NCBI GenBank assembly: GCA_020632695.1
Contig: JACKFB010000013.1
Coordinates: 99,785 to 163,784, forward strand
Length of the DNA stretch: 64,000 nucleotides
From: Deltaproteobacteria bacterium
GTDB lineage: Bacteria; Myxococcota_A; UBA9042; PHBI01; JACKFB01
Direction of reading: 5' to 3'
The notes under the pieces were generated by a model. The model was not told the origin of the DNA. It made no database searches and worked only from the letters and a program-made list of their open reading frames with translations. The translations under genes were made by a program, and so were the position numbers. Below, one piece after another: positions 49,913-59,513 of this stretch (the first letter of the stretch is position 1; every line of letters begins with the position of its first letter).

Positions 49913-52900
49913 ATGAAGCGCTTCTTGATCGGCGTGGCGACGGTGGCGTTGGTCGGCCTCGGCTCCGGGTGCGGTGGCTGCGGGTCCAGCGGCAACGAAC
50001 CGGACACCGACACCGCCGTCGACGGCGATGTATCGACCGACGTCGACGCGTCCGAGGTCGGCCCCGACGGGGGAGGGGACGCCGACGTGAGCCTGGATGC
50101 GGACGCCACGCCGGACACCGAGCTGGGTCCGGACGTGGAGGTGGACGGCGAGGGCGACGCCGACGTCAGCGTGGACGCCGACGCCGAGGTCGGCCCGGAC
50201 GGGGACGCCGACACGGAGACGGTGAGCTGCAACGGCGCGCCGACGCTCAGCTTCTGGTTCGACGGCAGCGAGTCGATGATCGGGCTGGGTGACAGCGAGG
50301 TGACCCTGTACCCCGAGGACGAGGCGGACGCCGACCTGACGAGCGAGGGCTTCCAGCTCGCGGTGGTCGTCAACACGCACTGCGTGCCGGACGGCACGGC
50401 GCTGTCCCTGACGGTGGGCGACGCCGAGCCGATCACTGGCACGCTGGCCGTCACCGGAGAGGCGGGCGCCTACACCTTCGAGGGCGTCACCTTCCCGCCG
50501 GGCCTCGAGCCGGGCTACGCGGTGACCGTGGTCGCCGAGGACCCCTCCGGCACGCTGACCGAGGCGAAGACCGTGGTCGCCGACCTCGAGCCGTGCAGCA
50601 TCGAGGTGGTCGCTGGCGACGGCGAGTCGGTCTGCGTCCACGAGGACGCCGACGGCAGCGTGCCCGGTCTCCAGATGGCCGTCACGGTCCGCAACCCCGA
50701 CGGGCGCTGTGACCGCGCCACCCTCGAGGTGTCCACCGGCGAGGTGGTCGGCTCCCCCACCGAGCTCCTGCTGGTCGGCGGCGAGGCGCAGTTCCTCGTG
50801 ACGGTCAGCGGTTCGGAGGACCCCGCCGAGGTCGACGTCAACCTGGTGGCCCAGGTGCTGCATCCCGTGTCTCCGGGCCTCACCGGCTCCGACAGCGTGG
50901 ACGCCCGCTTCGATCAGGTGCCGCCGTCCCTGCAGATCGTGAGCCCCGACCCGACGCTCGGCCCGATCACCTTGGACTCGGACGAGAACGACGACCCGGC
51001 CGACGGCCTGCAGATCTCGGTCTCGGGCCAGGTGTCCGGCAGCGCCGGCGACGGCAGCGAGTCGCTCCAGCTCTTCGCGGGCGAGACGCTGCTCGCGACG
51101 ACCACGCCCGAGGGGGGCAGCTTCGTGTTCGCCGGTGTCACCGTCGAGGGCAACGGCCCGGTCGAGCTCTCGGTGAAGGTGTCGGACACCTGCGACAACG
51201 TCGCGACCGCCGCGGTGACGGTGGACATCTTCTCGACGGCTCCTGCCCTGACGATCCAGGCGCCCATCGACGGCGAGACCCTCAAGGCCGTCGTCGACGC
51301 GGTGCCCGCCACCACCGATGTCTTCGACGGGACCTTCCAGGTGGCGGCTCCCGACGTCACCGACGGTTCGGTGGTCGAGATCGAGTGTCGGCCGGCCGGC
51401 TCGGCTGGCGTGTTCGAGATGGTCGGCTCGACGACCGTGGACCAGTCCCAGGCCGCCGAGGGAAGCGTGTTCGAGATCCAGGTCGCGCTGCCCGTGGCGA
51501 CCCTGACCCACGACACCGAGTGCCACGCGACCGCGACCGGGCCCAACCCGGTGACCTCGAACCTGGTGACGCTGGTGATCGGCGTGCCCGGGCCCAGCCT
51601 CACCCTGACGCAGCCGCTGCCGGACGCGCGCCTCACGACGGCGTCGGTCGAGTTCGGTGGCACCGCGACGGGCCTCGACGGCCAGTCGATCAGCGTCACC
51701 GTCATCCCCGGCGGCGGCGGTGAGCCGGTGTGCACGGCGTCGGGCGGTGCGATCGAGACGGGCGTCCTGTCGGGCACCATCGACCTGGACGCGGCTTGCG
51801 GGGCGCTGGCGGACGGCACCTGGTTCCTCCAGATCGACGCGGTCGACCAGTACGGCAACGCGCTGTCGGAGCTGGCCGGCCAGCCGACGGTGAGCGTGCG
51901 GCTCGACCGCACCGACCCCGGGCTGGTGCGCATCGCGCCGCCGGACGTGCTCGACCCGAAGAACGTGGCCGCGGACGCCGACGTGGCGCCCGGCGCGGAG
52001 AACCCGGGCTACCAGACCGACTTCGAGTACGAGATGACCGGCGAGACGGACCCCGACGGCGCCGAGGTCTGCCTCGAGGTCGACGGGAACCCGCTCGGCT
52101 GCCAGGCCGTCGACCCGCTGACCTTCAAGGCGCAGTGGAAGCGCGTCACCCTCAGCTCGGGCGACAACTCCGCGACGGCCGTGGCCACCGACGCGTTCGG
52201 CAACACGACGACGCTGACCCAGAACATCGAGCTGCTGCTGGACGCGCCGGTGGTGAAGATCCTGACACCGGCTGCCAACCTGGTCACGGTCAAGCCGACC
52301 CTGGACGTGAAGGTGTCGGTCAGCGACCCCAACTCGGGGCTGCCCGTGCCCGGCGCGGTCGTCAGCCTGCGCGTCGACGACGGCGACAGCGGCATCACCC
52401 CGGTCGGCAACGGCGACGGCACCTTCACCTTCGTGGGTGTGCCGCTGGTCGCCGACACGGCGGTCACCATCCAGGCCGTGGCCAACTTCGGCGGAACCGA
52501 GGGCGCCAGCGGCCTGCGCACCATCACCTACAAGACCACCAAGCCGACGGTCAGCCTCAGCGGCCTGACCGACGGGCAGCTCCTGACACTCGCCAGCTCC
52601 GAGTGCCTGGGCACCGGCGCCAACTGCCTGCTCTCGTTGGACCTGGACACCACCAACGCCGAGGACGACAGCACGGTGACCCTGGCCGTGGACTGCGTGG
52701 CCACCTCGGGTGACAAGACCTACACGAAGAAGGTCACCTCCGGCACGGCGACGATCGCCGACGTCATGCTCGTCCATGGCGGCGTGTGCACCCTCACTCC
52801 CAAGGTCGTGGACCTGGCCGGGCAGCTCGTCACCGGCGACGTGATCACCGTCACGGTGGACCGCGTGGCGCCCAAGCTGCTGGCCTTCATCAATCCGTCG

Positions 52901-55900
52901 GGTGACAAGCTCCTCTTCAACCAGGACGCCAACGCCAACCCGAACGACGGCATGCAGCACCCGCTCAGCCTGCGGGTGACGGGCGTCGAGGCGGGCCAGG
53001 TCGTGTCGGTGCTGCTCAGCTGGACCGACCCCGTGCTCGGGCCGCAGACCCTGGGGCCGCTGACCCACACCGTGACCGCCAACGTGGCCGACGGCACGCC
53101 CTACGTGGCGGCCTTCGCCGACCCGCCCGAGGGCGGCACCATCACCTACCCCGAGGGCACCATCACGCTGACGGCGACGGTCTCGGATGCCGCGGGGAAC
53201 AGCGCCCAGCTCGCCAAGACCATCCTGGTCGAGAGCTTCGCGCCCTCGATCCGCATCGTCTTCCCGGTCTATCTGGGCGGCATCTCCTGCGGGCCCAGCG
53301 TCTCGTGCCCGGGTGGGTCCTGCTTCGAGGGCCACTGCTGGACCCAGTGGGGCATCGCCGAGACCAAGCAGGTCAGCGTGACCGTCGGTGGCGTCATCAC
53401 GACCACCGACAACGTCCGCGTCTGCAGCGACCATCCGACCCTGGCCGGCGACGGCGTGCCCTGCGCGAGCGAGGGCTACTTCGAGGTCGTGCGCGCCAGC
53501 GTGGACGGCGACTCGGCCATCATCCCCCTCGGCGGGAAGCTGCCCTCGGGCTACCAGACCATCATCGCCGAGACCCAGGCCGAGCCGGGCGGCGCCTGGA
53601 CCGCCAGCCTCGACGAGGTCAACCCGCTCGACCGTTTCCGGCGGGTCTTCGTCGACGAGGTCGCGCCCACGGTCGACAGCCTGCAGATCACCTCCGACTC
53701 CCAGGCGCCGCTCGGCACCCTCAACATCGCCGAGCAGATCGCCCCCGGACGCACGTACCGCGTCCGCGTCGCCACCTCCGAGGAGGCCACGGTCGACGTG
53801 TACGTCAACAGCGTCCTGCGCGGCACCGCCACCACCACCAGCGGCATAGCACTCCTCTCGATCGCGTTCGACGAGGGACAGAACGTCGTCTACGCGGTGG
53901 CCCGCGACGGGGCCAACAACAAGAGCGGACAGCCGCCGGCGACCCCCTCGCTGACCGTGACCGTGGACACCAAGGTGCCGTCGCTGGTCTTCACCAGCCC
54001 GACGAAGAGCCCGCTCCTGGCCGGCGACTCCCTCGACGTCACCCTCGAGAGCGACTCGCCGGGCGCCGTCGTCGCGCTCTTCGACGGGATCGTCGAGATC
54101 GGGTCGGAGACGGTCACCGGTGGCACGGTCACCTTCGCCGACGACGTCTACGGGGCGCTCGCCGACGGCACCCACGTCCTCTCGGCGACGGTGACTGCCC
54201 CCTCGGGCAACTTCAACAGCACCGAGACGACGCCTCCGACCATCCTGGTCGACACCCAGCCGCCCTCCGGCCAGATCGCGTCGCCCACCAACGGCAGCAC
54301 CTTCGCCCAGACCGACGACGCGTCGTCGACCGTCGCCGGCTTCCAGCTCGACGTGGACTTCTCCACGTCCGCGGGCGCGACCGAGTGGGAGCTGTGGGTG
54401 GCTCGCGGCTGCGACGCCTCCTATGAAGGTTGCGCGGCGCCCACCTTCCTCACCAGCGGCGACGTGACCAACCCCGACGGGCTCGAGCCCACGGTGCAGG
54501 TCACCGTGACCATCCCCGCGGCGCTCTCGAACCAGCGGCTGATCCTGCGCGTGCGCGACGCGGCGGGGAACGTGCAGGACCAGGGCGTCGGCGTGACCTT
54601 CGAGGTCAGCTCCTGCCTGGTGAACCTGCTGGGCCTTCCGCCGGGCCTCTGGTTCGACGGGAGCCTCTGCCCCGACGGCATCTCCTGCGCCAGCACCACC
54701 TACACGGTCGACGGTGAGTTCATCGGCCCCTGCGGCGCCGTGGACGAGCTGCGGCTGCTCAACGGCGGCGCCCTGCTCGCCAGCGAGACGCCCACCGGCT
54801 CGGCGGCCACCTTCACGCTCACACTCAACGACGGCGCGACCCTGGACCTGGAGCTGCAGGCCTACGCCGGCGGCACGCTGGTCGACTCGACGGGCGTGTT
54901 GACCCGCAAGGTCGACTTCTCGCCGCCCCAGGTCGAGCTGGTGGCCACCAGCGTGGTCGGCTTCACCACCCCGGCGACGGGCGCGGAGGTCGTGTACAAC
55001 GCCAGCCTCGACGCCTCGGTCAGCAGCGGCTTCCAAGGTCACCTCGCGGTGGAGATCGACGACGCCAACATCGACGGCGGCAGCATCCAGTCGGTGGTGG
55101 CCTCCATCGGCGGCACCGAGACGGCGCTCAGCCCCACCAACGTGACCCTGCCGCTGGCCCTGGTCGGTCCGGCCCCGGTGAGCCGCGACCTCCGCAACCT
55201 CACCTACGCCGACCAGGCCACCTCGGTGGTGACGGTGACCGCGGTGGACGCGGCCGGAAACGCCGGCAGCGCCAGCTTCACCGCCACCGTCGACATCATC
55301 GCCCCCGCCGCGGTCGTGCTCTCCGACATCGACCCGCTCCTGGTCGACCCGCGCCTGCCCGCCGTCCCACTCGCCTGGACCGCCGTCGGCGACAACAGCG
55401 CCACCGGTCAGGCGGCGGCCTACGACATCCGCTACAGCCGCACGGCGATCACCACCGTCGACCAGTTCAACGAGGCGTGCCACGTCTCCGCGCTGGCCAA
55501 CTCGGCGCCGCTGCCCACGCCGGCCGCCTCGGGGACGGGCGAGACCTACACGGTCGAGGGCCCCGACCCGCGCCCCCGGGACACCGAGGAGAACGGCAAG
55601 CCCTGCAAGTTCAACGCTGAGCTCGGCGGCCCCGAGCTGTGGTTCGCGGTGCGGGCCCAGGACGCCGCCGGCAACTGGTCGCCGCTGGACGCGACCACCC
55701 CGTCGGTGTCGACCACCGCCGTCGGCCTCGAGGTCGGCCGCGTGACCTTCAGCGCGGCCTTCAAGCAGCTCAGCGGCATGGCGAACGCGAACTTCATGAC
55801 CACCGGCGTGACGGTCATCGGGGACGTCGACGGCGACGGCAGCCGCGAGATCGCGGTGGGCTCCAACGTCTCCAACTCCGTCTGCATCATCTATGGTGGC

Positions 55901-57232
55901 GGCATCCCGGACCTCCTGACCATCGACACGCTCGCCGGCGCGACCCATGAGTGCGTCTCCGGCGCGGCGCTGACGGTCCCGGCAGGCTTCGGCACGGTGT
56001 CCCAGTTCGGCGCGATGCTCACCCGCATCGGCGACGTGAACGGCGACGGCCTGGCCGACTTCGGCGTCACCGGTCGCATCGGCAGCCCGGTCCAGGGCTT
56101 CCTGGCCATCTTCCTGGGCCGCCAGGACGTGGGCCCCGACCTGACCAGGCCCAACATCTTCATCACCGGCGCCGACCCGGACGGGAACGTCCCCTACGGC
56201 GCGGCGTGCGGTGCGGGCAACTTCGACGGCGACCTGAACGGCCTCAACCCGATCTCGGACATCGCGGTCGGCGAGCCCTCGGCGGCGAAGAACCGGATCC
56301 ACATCATCCGCGGCGACGCGACCTGGACGGCGACCGGCCCGACGCCCACCAACCTGACCATCAACCTGGACGACCCCACCGACTTCGCCGCGCGCGTGGG
56401 GCTGACGGTGGTGGGCGCGACCGAGCTTCCGCGTTTCGCCTCGCGGTGCCAGCGAGCCGGCGACCTGCTGCCGACCCCTGGCGGCGGTACGACCTCCACC
56501 GGCGACCTGCTGGTCGCGCAGACCGGCAACGACGACGGCCGCCTCTTCGTCATCCCGGGCCGGCCGCTGCCGGCCACGGTCCTGGTCGAGAACCTCACCG
56601 ATCTCGCCGGTACCAAGACCGACGAGGACAACCGCACGGTGCGGCTGCGCCAGGATGCGGGCGCCACGGCGGGCAACGGCTTCGCCACGGCCTTCGAGGG
56701 CGTCGAGGATCTCACCGGCGACGGCCTCGCCGACGTGCTCATCGGCATGACCACCAACACCAAGGGGCGCGAGATCTACGTCTTCGACGGTGCGACCATC
56801 CCCACCAAGGTGGGCGGCGACTTCCGGGTCAACGGGACCGTGCAGGTGGGCCAGTCCTGGGTGGGTACCGGCGGCTACGCGCTGCAGGTGGACATCGCCG
56901 GCGGCTTCCGCGGCGTGGCGGCCATCGGCGACTTCGACGGCTTCGAGGTGGAGGGCGTCGGCGGGCCGCTGCCGACCGCCGACATCATCTACGGCCTCGG
57001 CGGGCAGCCCTTCAACACCTCGGCCGAGATCCGGATGAACCAGGAGACGGAGAGCGGGACGGTGGAGCTGGGCCTGTACCCCTACCGCGACGCGCTGCTG
57101 ACCAACCCCTTCGTCGACCCGGCGCTCTTCACCTTCGGTCCCTCCTTCGACGGCGGGTTCGATCTCACCGGCGACGGCCGCCCCGACATCGTCGTGGGCT
57201 CGGGCATCGGCGACGTCTATTTGATCAAGTGA
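49913..57232 (+). CDS. Giant surface lipoprotein with Ig-like repeats and FG-GAP propeller
   Basis: A 2439-residue predicted lipoprotein with signal VALVGLGSGC (Cys22). An Asp-rich linker of about 70 residues follows, then a long array of ~100-residue Ig-like beta-sandwich repeats through about residue 1750 (strand patterns like ITVTVDRVAPKLLAF, TVDTKVPSLVFTSP, TVDIIAPAAVVLSD). A fibronectin-like domain comes next. The last ~480 residues form an integrin-alpha/FG-GAP propeller with calcium loops DVDGDGSREIAVG, DVNGDGLADFGV, DLTGDGLADVLIG and DLTGDGRPDIVVG. ATG 49913 is preferred after AAAGGTGG. It lies inside the peptide-modification cluster and may be the target or export partner, or only a neighbour. 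Confidence 0.88.
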   Translation: MKRFLIGVATVALVGLGSGCGGCGSSGNEPDTDTAVDGDVSTDVDASEVGPDGGGDADVSLDADATPDTELGPDVEVDGEGDADVSVDADAEVGPDGDADTETVSCNGAPTLSFWFDGSESMIGLGDSEVTLYPEDEADADLTSEGFQLAVVVNTHCVPDGTALSLTVGDAEPITGTLAVTGEAGAYTFEGVTFPPGLEPGYAVTVVAEDPSGTLTEAKTVVADLEPCSIEVVAGDGESVCVHEDADGSVPGLQMAVTVRNPDGRCDRATLEVSTGEVVGSPTELLLVGGEAQFLVTVSGSEDPAEVDVNLVAQVLHPVSPGLTGSDSVDARFDQVPPSLQIVSPDPTLGPITLDSDENDDPADGLQISVSGQVSGSAGDGSESLQLFAGETLLATTTPEGGSFVFAGVTVEGNGPVELSVKVSDTCDNVATAAVTVDIFSTAPALTIQAPIDGETLKAVVDAVPATTDVFDGTFQVAAPDVTDGSVVEIECRPAGSAGVFEMVGSTTVDQSQAAEGSVFEIQVALPVATLTHDTECHATATGPNPVTSNLVTLVIGVPGPSLTLTQPLPDARLTTASVEFGGTATGLDGQSISVTVIPGGGGEPVCTASGGAIETGVLSGTIDLDAACGALADGTWFLQIDAVDQYGNALSELAGQPTVSVRLDRTDPGLVRIAPPDVLDPKNVAADADVAPGAENPGYQTDFEYEMTGETDPDGAEVCLEVDGNPLGCQAVDPLTFKAQWKRVTLSSGDNSATAVATDAFGNTTTLTQNIELLLDAPVVKILTPAANLVTVKPTLDVKVSVSDPNSGLPVPGAVVSLRVDDGDSGITPVGNGDGTFTFVGVPLVADTAVTIQAVANFGGTEGASGLRTITYKTTKPTVSLSGLTDGQLLTLASSECLGTGANCLLSLDLDTTNAEDDSTVTLAVDCVATSGDKTYTKKVTSGTATIADVMLVHGGVCTLTPKVVDLAGQLVTGDVITVTVDRVAPKLLAFINPSGDKLLFNQDANANPNDGMQHPLSLRVTGVEAGQVVSVLLSWTDPVLGPQTLGPLTHTVTANVADGTPYVAAFADPPEGGTITYPEGTITLTATVSDAAGNSAQLAKTILVESFAPSIRIVFPVYLGGISCGPSVSCPGGSCFEGHCWTQWGIAETKQVSVTVGGVITTTDNVRVCSDHPTLAGDGVPCASEGYFEVVRASVDGDSAIIPLGGKLPSGYQTIIAETQAEPGGAWTASLDEVNPLDRFRRVFVDEVAPTVDSLQITSDSQAPLGTLNIAEQIAPGRTYRVRVATSEEATVDVYVNSVLRGTATTTSGIALLSIAFDEGQNVVYAVARDGANNKSGQPPATPSLTVTVDTKVPSLVFTSPTKSPLLAGDSLDVTLESDSPGAVVALFDGIVEIGSETVTGGTVTFADDVYGALADGTHVLSATVTAPSGNFNSTETTPPTILVDTQPPSGQIASPTNGSTFAQTDDASSTVAGFQLDVDFSTSAGATEWELWVARGCDASYEGCAAPTFLTSGDVTNPDGLEPTVQVTVTIPAALSNQRLILRVRDAAGNVQDQGVGVTFEVSSCLVNLLGLPPGLWFDGSLCPDGISCASTTYTVDGEFIGPCGAVDELRLLNGGALLASETPTGSAATFTLTLNDGATLDLELQAYAGGTLVDSTGVLTRKVDFSPPQVELVATSVVGFTTPATGAEVVYNASLDASVSSGFQGHLAVEIDDANIDGGSIQSVVASIGGTETALSPTNVTLPLALVGPAPVSRDLRNLTYADQATSVVTVTAVDAAGNAGSASFTATVDIIAPAAVVLSDIDPLLVDPRLPAVPLAWTAVGDNSATGQAAAYDIRYSRTAITTVDQFNEACHVSALANSAPLPTPAASGTGETYTVEGPDPRPRDTEENGKPCKFNAELGGPELWFAVRAQDAAGNWSPLDATTPSVSTTAVGLEVGRVTFSAAFKQLSGMANANFMTTGVTVIGDVDGDGSREIAVGSNVSNSVCIIYGGGIPDLLTIDTLAGATHECVSGAALTVPAGFGTVSQFGAMLTRIGDVNGDGLADFGVTGRIGSPVQGFLAIFLGRQDVGPDLTRPNIFITGADPDGNVPYGAACGAGNFDGDLNGLNPISDIAVGEPSAAKNRIHIIRGDATWTATGPTPTNLTINLDDPTDFAARVGLTVVGATELPRFASRCQRAGDLLPTPGGGTTSTGDLLVAQTGNDDGRLFVIPGRPLPATVLVENLTDLAGTKTDEDNRTVRLRQDAGATAGNGFATAFEGVEDLTGDGLADVLIGMTTNTKGREIYVFDGATIPTKVGGDFRVNGTVQVGQSWVGTGGYALQVDIAGGFRGVAAIGDFDGFEVEGVGGPLPTADIIYGLGGQPFNTSAEIRMNQETESGTVELGLYPYRDALLTNPFVDPALFTFGPSFDGGFDLTGDGRPDIVVGSGIGDVYLIK

Positions 57233-57299
57233 TGCATCTGTGGCAACCCAAGGGTGGCCTCACGCACAGGCGCTGGGGCCACCACATGCGAGGTACAGG

Positions 57300-57491
57300 T
57301 TGAGCGACCAGAGGACCGGACAGCCCGGGACCCCGCCGGCTTCGGAGCAGCCCGCCGACCGAGCGAGCCGACGTCCGTACGAGCCCCCGCAGGTCACCAG
57401 CGGTCCTGCGTTCGAGAAGGTCGTGCTCTTCAGCGGATGCCCCGAAGGGGTGTTCTCCTGCGGCGCGTCGGACCCGAACTGCGGTCCGTGA
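57300..57491 (+). CDS. Candidate RiPP precursor peptide, three regularly spaced Cys
   Basis: A 63-residue peptide starting at TTG 57300 behind GAGGT (five-base spacing). The N-terminal ~40 residues look like a leader (Gln/Pro/Ala/Arg-rich, then RRPYEPPQVTSGPAFEKVVL). The C-terminal core holds Cys47, Cys54 and Cys61, exactly seven apart (CPEGVFSC, CGASDPNC), with Gly, Ser, Asp and Pro between. It overlaps the next gene by four bases (GTGA), so the kinase-like and radical SAM proteins are made from the same message. A longer GTG start at 57240 is possible. The modification and product are unknown; this is an inference from layout. Confidence 0.75.
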   Translation: MSDQRTGQPGTPPASEQPADRASRRPYEPPQVTSGPAFEKVVLFSGCPEGVFSCGASDPNCGP

Positions 57492-58360
57492 CCTGGACGG
57501 TCCGTCTGGGGCGCTGCCTGGCTCGTATCCACGGAGCGGGCCGCCTGCCGGACGACGCCTGGGCCCAGCTCATCGAGGGGTACACGCCGCCAGGCGATCC
57601 GTGGGCGGGCACCCTCGCCGTGGAGGTCGGGCCGCCGCTCGCGGACGCCCCGACGCTGCCCGATGTGATCGATCTCGTCCCAGCGGGGGAGGGCGCCTGC
57701 GTCCACGAAGGCCCGGTGTGGAGCCTGCGCCTCTGTGGCCTCGGGGGCGGTGGCTCCCCCGCCGCGCAGGTGCGATTCCGTCGCGCGATCGCCGAGCGCG
57801 GCGCCCAGGCCGAGGCGCTGGTGATGCTGGTGCGCGCGCTGGCAGCGACCGTGGCGGTGCTGGATGACGCGGTGCTGGTACACGGCGCGGCGCTGGTGCC
57901 TCGGGGCAGCACCGGAGCGCTGATATGCCTCGGCCCCAGCGGGCACGGGAAGTCCACCATGCTGCGCCGCCTGCCGGGCGCGGCCGTGCTGGCCGACGAC
58001 ACGGTGCTGCTCCGGCGGCCCGCGGGCGGCGGGCCGTGGCTGGCCTACGGTACGCCGCTCGCCGGCAAGGAGCGCCACCCGCGCACCGGCGGGCCGGTGG
58101 TCGTGGAGCGCCTGGTCACGCTCGTCCCCGGCGCCGAGCGGCTCGAGCTCGCCCGGCTCGAGCCCGCGGCGGCCTTCCGCGAGCTGGTCGCTCGCACCTT
58201 CTGGTTCGTGCGCGACGGTGAGCTGCCCCAGCGCCTCATGACGCTGCTGCACGCCCTCGCGACCGAGCACGGCGTCCAGCGCCTGAGCTCCTCGCTGCAC
58301 CACGATGTGCGCCCCCTGCTCGGCGCGCCGCTAGCGGAGGTCCCGTGCTCGCCGGCCTGA
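57488..58360 (+). CDS. HPr-kinase-like P-loop protein
   Basis: A 290-residue protein related to the HPr kinase/phosphorylase C-terminal domain, as seen in HprK-related proteins linked to PqqD genes. Walker A is GPSGHGKST (residues 149-157, Lys155). AVLVHGAAL carries a conserved His before it, and AAVLADDTVLLRR gives the Asp-Asp following strand typical of HprK. The N-terminal ~110 residues have no known match. The GTG start overlaps the precursor stop, and the stop overlaps the radical SAM start by 16 bases. It may phosphorylate or energise a peptide-processing step; not established. Confidence 0.82.
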   Translation: MTWTVRLGRCLARIHGAGRLPDDAWAQLIEGYTPPGDPWAGTLAVEVGPPLADAPTLPDVIDLVPAGEGACVHEGPVWSLRLCGLGGGGSPAAQVRFRRAIAERGAQAEALVMLVRALAATVAVLDDAVLVHGAALVPRGSTGALICLGPSGHGKSTMLRRLPGAAVLADDTVLLRRPAGGGPWLAYGTPLAGKERHPRTGGPVVVERLVTLVPGAERLELARLEPAAAFRELVARTFWFVRDGELPQRLMTLLHALATEHGVQRLSSSLHHDVRPLLGAPLAEVPCSPA

Positions 58361-59508
58361 GCCAGCGCGTGCGCACGGCCTACGCCCGGGCCGGCATGCT
58401 CTGGGAGGTCCACCTGGATCTCCTCTACCAGTGCGATCTGGACTGCGAGCACTGCTACCTCGACGACAAGTCCACCCGCGTGCTGCCGACGGCCTTCTGG
58501 CGCGACGTCATCGACCAGATGGCCGACATGCAGGTGTTCACCGTGCACCTGTCCGGCGGCGAGCTCTTCCTGCGCCCCGACGCCTTCGAGCTCATCGCCC
58601 ACGCCCGCAGCCGCGGCCTCTACGTCCACATCAAGACCCACGGCGGGCGCCTCGACGAGGCCGCGGCCCGGCGCCTGGTAGCCCTGGGCGTCTCGAGCGT
58701 GCAGCTCAGCTACTACTCGCACAGGCCCGCGGTGCACGACGCCATCACCCGCCGCGAGGGCAGCCACGCGGCCACCCTGGCCACCCTGACCGCGCTGGCC
58801 TCCGCGGGCGCCAACGTCATCGCGGCCTGCGTCGCCATGGAGCGGAACCGCGAGGACCTCGCCGCCACCCAGGCCCAGATGCACGCGCTGGGCGTGGCCT
58901 TCCGCGTCGGCGGCACCGTGCGGGTCGCCCAGAGCGGCGCCGCCTTCCCGCGCGAGGTGGCGCCCTCGTCCGAGGCGCTCATCGAAGTCGCCGCCTTCCG
59001 CGACGGACCGGTCGATCCCTGCGCGCCGGAGAGCTCCGAGGCCACGGGCCCCGACGCCGACGGGGACCGCGCGATCTGCGGCGCCGGCCACATCTCGCTC
59101 TACGTGGACCCGGAGGGGAAGGTGACGCCCTGCGTGACCTGGCCCCAGCCCATCGGCGATCTCACCGCCGGCGAGCGGCTCGACGAGATCTGGCAGCGCT
59201 CCCCAGCGCTGGAGCGCATCCGGGCCCTGCGGCGGCGCGACCTGGCCTCGTGCCAGCGCTGCGAGCACCGGGCGATCTGCGACATCTGCCCCGGCCAGGG
59301 GTGGCTGGAGACCGGCGACGCCCTCGCGCCGGCCCGCGCCGTGTGCGAATCCACCTTCGCCCGCGCTCGCGCCCGCGCCCGCGCCGCCGGCCTGCCCGAG
59401 CCGCCCCCGCCCCCGCCGCTGGCCGGCGCGCGCTTCCGGATCCTCTCGAGCGCCGAGGTCGAAGCCGCGCGCCACCCGAGCTCGGCCGGCTCCGCCGCTC
59501 CGGGCTGA
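58345..59508 (+). CDS. Radical SAM/SPASM peptide-modifying enzyme
   Basis: A 387-residue enzyme that should bind a [4Fe-4S] cluster through Cys30, Cys34 and Cys37 (CDLDCEHC) and cleave S-adenosylmethionine to modify a peptide. LSGGELFLRPD is the SAM-binding GGE motif. The SPASM domain has Cys245 (ICGAGH), Cys263 (VTPCVTW), Cys303, Cys306, Cys312, Cys315 (CQRCEHRAICDIC) and Cys334. It starts at GTG 58345 with GGAGG at five bases. Such enzymes form thioether or C-C links in sactipeptides and related RiPPs; with a three-Cys precursor upstream, a thioether product is a reasonable guess. Confidence 0.9.
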   Translation: MLAGLSQRVRTAYARAGMLWEVHLDLLYQCDLDCEHCYLDDKSTRVLPTAFWRDVIDQMADMQVFTVHLSGGELFLRPDAFELIAHARSRGLYVHIKTHGGRLDEAAARRLVALGVSSVQLSYYSHRPAVHDAITRREGSHAATLATLTALASAGANVIAACVAMERNREDLAATQAQMHALGVAFRVGGTVRVAQSGAAFPREVAPSSEALIEVAAFRDGPVDPCAPESSEATGPDADGDRAICGAGHISLYVDPEGKVTPCVTWPQPIGDLTAGERLDEIWQRSPALERIRALRRRDLASCQRCEHRAICDICPGQGWLETGDALAPARAVCESTFARARARARAAGLPEPPPPPPLAGARFRILSSAEVEAARHPSSAGSAAPG

Positions 59509-59513
59509 CCCCG

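Noticed and set aside
49667..56302. A 2211-codon open frame opposite the giant lipoprotein gene
   Set aside because: It results from the strong third-position G/C bias; it lacks domains and signal peptide, its composition is unnatural (Arg, Gly, Ala, Val, Asp, His), and the sense frame has clear domains.
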